This document shows, piece by piece, positions 43,402 through 44,432 of a stretch of 44,432 nt of DNA. A program made the translations under genes and the position numbers. Origin of the DNA: JAGQUL01 sp039811765 (GTDB lineage: Bacteria > Actinomycetota > Thermoleophilia > Gaiellales > SKUG01); the NCBI GenBank assembly GCA_039811765.1, contig JBDHZF010000007.1, forward strand, positions 1-44,432. The letters are read 5' to 3'. Positions within the stretch are counted from its first letter, which is position 1, and the number at the start of each line of letters is the position of its first letter. Below the pieces are notes generated by a model. That model was not told the DNA's origin and did not search any database. It saw only the letters and a program-made list of their open reading frames with translations.

Positions 43402-44043
43402 TCAGCGCACGTAGGAGGAGATGAAGGACGAAGCCAGCGCGACGCCGGTGGGCTCGACGCGGGTGGAGTGGTTGTCGTCGCTTCGGTGGTACTCCTGTGC
43501 TTCGAGCGGGTCGGTCCAGGTGATGTCGGCCGTGGTCTTGCCGTACCGCGCCGCCCATTCGTCCACAGGTAGCGGGTCCTGCGAGACGAGCGCATCGAGG
43601 ATCACGACGCCACGGGTCGCGTCGTCGAGCGCGAGCGCTGCGTGGAAGGGCCAGCCTGGAACGTCGGCGAACGGGCCGCTCAGATAGGCGATCCGGCTCG
43701 CGCGGCTGGCATCTGCGCCGTGGGCCTCGAGCAAGGCCGCGCCGTAGAGGGCCCGTGTGACGCAGCGGCCGTCGTCCACCCAGTTCAGATCCGCGTTCAT
43801 CGTGCGCGAGATCTCCTGAACGGCCGTCGAGCTCGTCGTCTGCGTCGGCGCGGTCGACGCATCGGACGCGTGCCAGCGTGATGCGGCGGTTGTCAGTTCG
43901 TCGACGGCTCGTTGGCGATCTGGATCGCTCGTGATCGATGCCGGATCTCGCGGGCGCAGGGCGGTGGCCGCAGCAAGCAGTCCGGCTGTCAGGCACGCCA
44001 CGCCCGCCGCTCCTGCGACGACCAGTGATCGCGTCGATGGCAT
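43402..44043 (-). CDS. Membrane-anchored protein-glutaminase-like deamidase
   Basis: A 213-residue protein. An N-terminal hydrophobic segment (LVVAGAAGVACLTAGLLAAA) anchors or exports it. The rest resembles bacterial protein-glutaminase (Gln_deamidase fold). C94 lies in DDGRCVTRALYGAALLEAHG, H134 in GWPFHAALAL and D150 in VVILDALV, then DEWAARY. Order and spacing match the Cys-His-Asp triad of Chryseobacterium protein-glutaminase, where the blocks read CYARAH, YHVAIL and IIDPSL. It would deamidate glutamine in proteins. The assignment rests on motif comparison from memory. Confidence 0.6.
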   Translation of the reverse strand: MPSTRSLVVAGAAGVACLTAGLLAAATALRPRDPASITSDPDRQRAVDELTTAASRWHASDASTAPTQTTSSTAVQEISRTMNADLNWVDDGRCVTRALYGAALLEAHGADASRASRIAYLSGPFADVPGWPFHAALALDDATRGVVILDALVSQDPLPVDEWAARYGKTTADITWTDPLEAQEYHRSDDNHSTRVEPTGVALASSFISSYVR

Positions 44044-44147
44044 CGTTGCCCCCCCGGCGTTGCTGCTGCCTGAGTATCGCGGCTGGGCGTGGATCGGGTG
44101 CGCGGCGAGCATGCGCGCGAACCTCGTGAGGTGGGTAGGAACGCGCC

Positions 44148-44432
44148 ATGCAGCTGCAGACGATCTCCAGCGAGAGCGCCACGCGCGCCGAAACGATCAC
44201 GTGGAACGCGAACGCCCAGCGGGGCGGGAACCGCATTCCATCCGAACGTCCAGTCGAGGTCGCCGCGTTCGACCGGTCGCTGGGGCTCGGGATGGGCAGC
44301 TACCACTTCCAAGGTGGCCTCGGGCAGGCGCTGCGCGGGGTGGAGGTGCTGGTCGAGCGGGGCGGGCCGATCGCGCCCGAGCAGGTGCTCGCTCGCATCG
44401 GCGCGCAGCTCGCCGAGCTGCCGGCGATCATC
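44148..44432 (+). CDS. Unknown protein, truncated by window end
   Basis: An open frame from ATG (TAGGA nine bases upstream) runs without stop to the window edge, 95 codons. It begins MQLQTISSESATRAETITWN and includes GLGMGSYHFQGGLGQALRG and then VEVLVERGGPIAPEQVLARI. There is no signal peptide. I do not recognise the family; the C-terminus is missing. Confidence 0.6.
   Translation, partial: MQLQTISSESATRAETITWNANAQRGGNRIPSERPVEVAAFDRSLGLGMGSYHFQGGLGQALRGVEVLVERGGPIAPEQVLARIGAQLAELPAII

Overview
The window is high-GC DNA that reads as an actinobacterial chromosome. The signs are a dnaK-grpE-dnaJ-hspR-clpB heat-shock operon with a MerR-type HspR repressor, an inositol-1-phosphate synthase next to a CDP-alcohol phosphotransferase (inositol phospholipid synthesis), and OmpR-type two-component genes. 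A full flagellar export operon (fliM-like, fliN, fliO, fliP, fliQ, fliR, flhB) shows a motile cell. A deep-branching flagellated actinobacterium of the Thermoleophilia/Solirubrobacterales type (Patulibacter or Conexibacter-like) is my best guess; it is inferred from gene content, not from a search.

Layout. 1-2283: fliY/fliN-type and fliM switch genes on the minus strand. 2515-3405: a membrane protein. 3406-10024 (minus): the five-gene heat-shock operon, whose promoter is flanked by two HAIR-like inverted repeats. 10448-11821: a secreted four-repeat protein. 12309-13648: two tandem paralogues of a minimal-nucleotidyltransferase-like family. 13699-15607: inositol-lipid genes. 15817-16734: ssb and a STAS protein. 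16816-16889: tRNA-Pro(CGG). 16951-18996: a NifU-like scaffold, an unknown protein, a nitrilase-family amidase and a tiny membrane peptide. 19013-20675: a decayed FnIII/Kelch surface-protein gene. 20831-24549: TetR regulator, alpha/beta hydrolase, and a membrane HD-GYP phosphodiesterase preceded by a 25-residue peptide gene. 24831-27213: an unknown protein and a hipBA toxin-antitoxin pair with three operators. 27209-31379: two acyl-CoA dehydrogenases, an HExxH protein and an SCP2 protein. 31532-35859: response regulator, histidine kinase, membrane protein and DUF4349 protein, probably one envelope-sensing unit. 35857-36116: a short region of repeated hairpins sharing the loop UCGUCCC, also readable as a DLVPI-repeat mini-protein. 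36168-42069 (minus): flagellar export and switch operon. 42152-44432: tyrS, a protein-glutaminase-like membrane-anchored protein and a truncated unknown gene.

The most unusual items are the 35.9-36.1 kb hairpin/mini-protein array, two complete sets of FliM/FliN switch proteins, FlhB with NPTE in place of NPTH at the autocleavage site, the peptide gene leading into the HD-GYP gene, a Cys-His-Asp protein-deamidase-like protein, and several clear operator arrays (HspR-like, HipB-like, TetR-like, OmpR-like). All family names come from motif recognition by eye; no database search was run.
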